From: Fusibacter ferrireducens
Lineage (GTDB): Bacteria > Bacillota > Clostridia > Peptostreptococcales > Acidaminobacteraceae
DNA: 64,000 bases
Assembly (NCBI RefSeq): GCF_015352425.1
Contig: NZ_JADKNH010000006.1
Span: 124,001-188,000, forward strand
Direction of reading: 5' to 3'
The notes under the pieces were generated by a model, which was not told where the DNA came from, ran no database searches, and was given only the letters and a program-made list of their open reading frames with translations. Below, piece after piece: positions 63,454 through 64,000 of this stretch. A program made the position numbers and the translations under genes. Position 1 is the first letter of the stretch. Each line of letters begins with the position of its first letter.

Positions 63454-63897
63454 TTAAAATTCTATATCTACAACATCATGATGATCGTGATCTTCATTTG
63501 GATCAAAATCTTTTAAAGCCTCATAATGCAAATCATTTTTAGTAGCATAATCATAAATGGCAGCTTTTAAAGCTTGCTCTGCTAGAACTGAACAGTGAAT
63601 TTTCACAGGAGGAAGTCCTCCAAGTTCATCTACCACTTGTTTGTTCGTGAGCTTTAAAGCTTCTTCAACCGTCTTGCCCATGATGAGTTCTGTTGCCACT
63701 GAAGATGCCGCAATTGCAGAACCACACCCAAAAGTTTTAAACTTGACATCTTCTATGATGTCGCCGTTAACTTTAATATAAATACGCATAATGTCGCCAC
63801 ACTTGACGTTGCCAACTTCACCCACACCATCCGCATTTTCAATTTCGCCAACATTTCTAGGATTCATGAAATGATCCATAACTTTTTCTGTATACAT
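63454..63897 (-). CDS. nifU: Fe-S cluster assembly scaffold NifU-like protein (IscU family)
   Basis: 147 residues. MYTEKVMDHFMNPRNVGEIE is the standard start; the three cluster cysteines are in GNVKCGDIM (about 30-38), FKTFGCGSAIAASS (about 58-71) and KIHCSVLAEQAL (about 103-114). The C-terminal tail is histidine- and acid-rich (DHDHHD). It receives sulfur from NifS encoded directly upstream; the ribosome binding site GGGAGG lies inside the nifS end. Serves general Fe-S assembly, including korD, ispH and mrp clusters. Confidence 0.93.
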   Translation of the reverse strand: MYTEKVMDHFMNPRNVGEIENADGVGEVGNVKCGDIMRIYIKVNGDIIEDVKFKTFGCGSAIAASSVATELIMGKTVEEALKLTNKQVVDELGGLPPVKIHCSVLAEQALKAAIYDYATKNDLHYEALKDFDPNEDHDHHDVVDIEF

Positions 63898-63899
63898 TC

Positions 63900-64000
63900 T
63901 TATTTTCCTCCCAAAACTCTATCGTATAGCGGTGACATCATTCTCAGTTTATGAACGACTTCTTTTATAGCTTCAATTGCATAATCCACATCTTCTTCAG
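63900..64000 (-). CDS. nifS: Cysteine desulfurase NifS (C-terminal fragment)
   Basis: Only the last 33 codons are in the window: EEDVDYAIEAIKEVVHKLRM then MSPLYDRVLGGK and a stop at 63900-63902. This is the usual C-terminus of NifS/IscS (helix with I--V--LR, then a short tail). The enzyme removes sulfur from cysteine for the scaffold encoded 3 bases downstream. The rest lies beyond the window. Confidence 0.85.
   Translation of the reverse strand, partial: EEDVDYAIEAIKEVVHKLRMMSPLYDRVLGGK

Noticed and set aside
1-64000. tRNA, rRNA, CRISPR arrays, insertion sequences
   Set aside because: I looked for clover-leaf ends, rRNA signatures, regularly spaced repeats and transposase motifs on both strands and saw none.

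Overview
This 64 kb window is chromosomal DNA from an AT-rich, Gram-positive anaerobe of the class Clostridia. The gene order (efp / Asp23-nusB-xseAB-ispA-dxs-tlyA-argR-recN / xerD-deoB-pnp-pdp / scpAB / cmk-plsC-ispH-S1 / alaS-ireB-ruvX-fur-rnj-mltG-trmR-trhP-udk), ferredoxin-linked 2-oxoacid oxidoreductase, alaS T-box and NifS/NifU pair all fit that group. The sporulation genes that usually sit at several of these conserved positions are missing, so the organism is probably non-sporulating; a Fusibacter- or Acidaminobacter-like lineage is a guess. Every recognised gene except mrp (17629-18453) lies on the minus strand, so transcription runs from high to low coordinates.

Layout, low to high. 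1-8970: start of an aminotransferase, a histidine phosphatase, a DUF975 membrane protein, a short flagellin-like protein, a HerA-like ATPase, a GNAT-P1 peptidase fusion, a COG3910 ATPase, an S66 peptidase, an unknown protein and a Nudix hydrolase. 9110-16623: an operon for short-chain 3-hydroxy/3-keto acid use (membrane protein, GntP permease, CoA-transferase, SDR dehydrogenase, thiolase). It lies behind a textbook sigma-54 promoter, next to its likely PAS-AAA-Fis activator. 16717-19685: a small membrane protein, GNAT, Mrp and CheR. 19695-23026: cmk-plsC-ispH-S1. 23222-26807: korDABC-type oxidoreductase with an RpiR regulator at the end of the operon. 27002-30612: methyltransferase, GNAT, scpB, scpA, CCA-adding enzyme. 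30900-34259: deoB-pnp-pdp nucleoside salvage. 34310-38656: xerD, a GGDEF protein, recN, argR. 38793-48614: chromate transporter pair, tlyA, dxs, oapA, a long non-coding RNA gene, PAP2-like, ispA, xseB, xseA, a TsaD-like gene, nusB and Asp23. 48894-51576: a zinc-ribbon protein, efp, a decayed Xaa-Pro peptidase and an orphan PilT-like ATPase. 51620-63897: mgsA, udk, trhP, trmR, mltG, rnj, fur, DUF1292, ruvX, an aldo/keto reductase, ireB, alaS with its T-box leader, and nifU. The window ends inside nifS.

The most notable element is the 560-nt gene-free stretch between the PAP2-like gene and the membrane-protein gene upstream of dxs (43222-43782, minus strand). Its two ends are perfectly complementary over 10 bp, it keeps no credible reading frame, and it sits between ispA and dxs next to a small four-helix membrane protein. 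That is the known setting of OLE RNA and its partner OapA, so I call it an OLE ribonucleoprotein locus. Other notable points are the sigma-54 circuit with paired candidate activator sites, the missing sporulation genes, the decayed peptidase next to efp, a PilT homologue that has lost key motor residues, and a GNAT-peptidase fusion.
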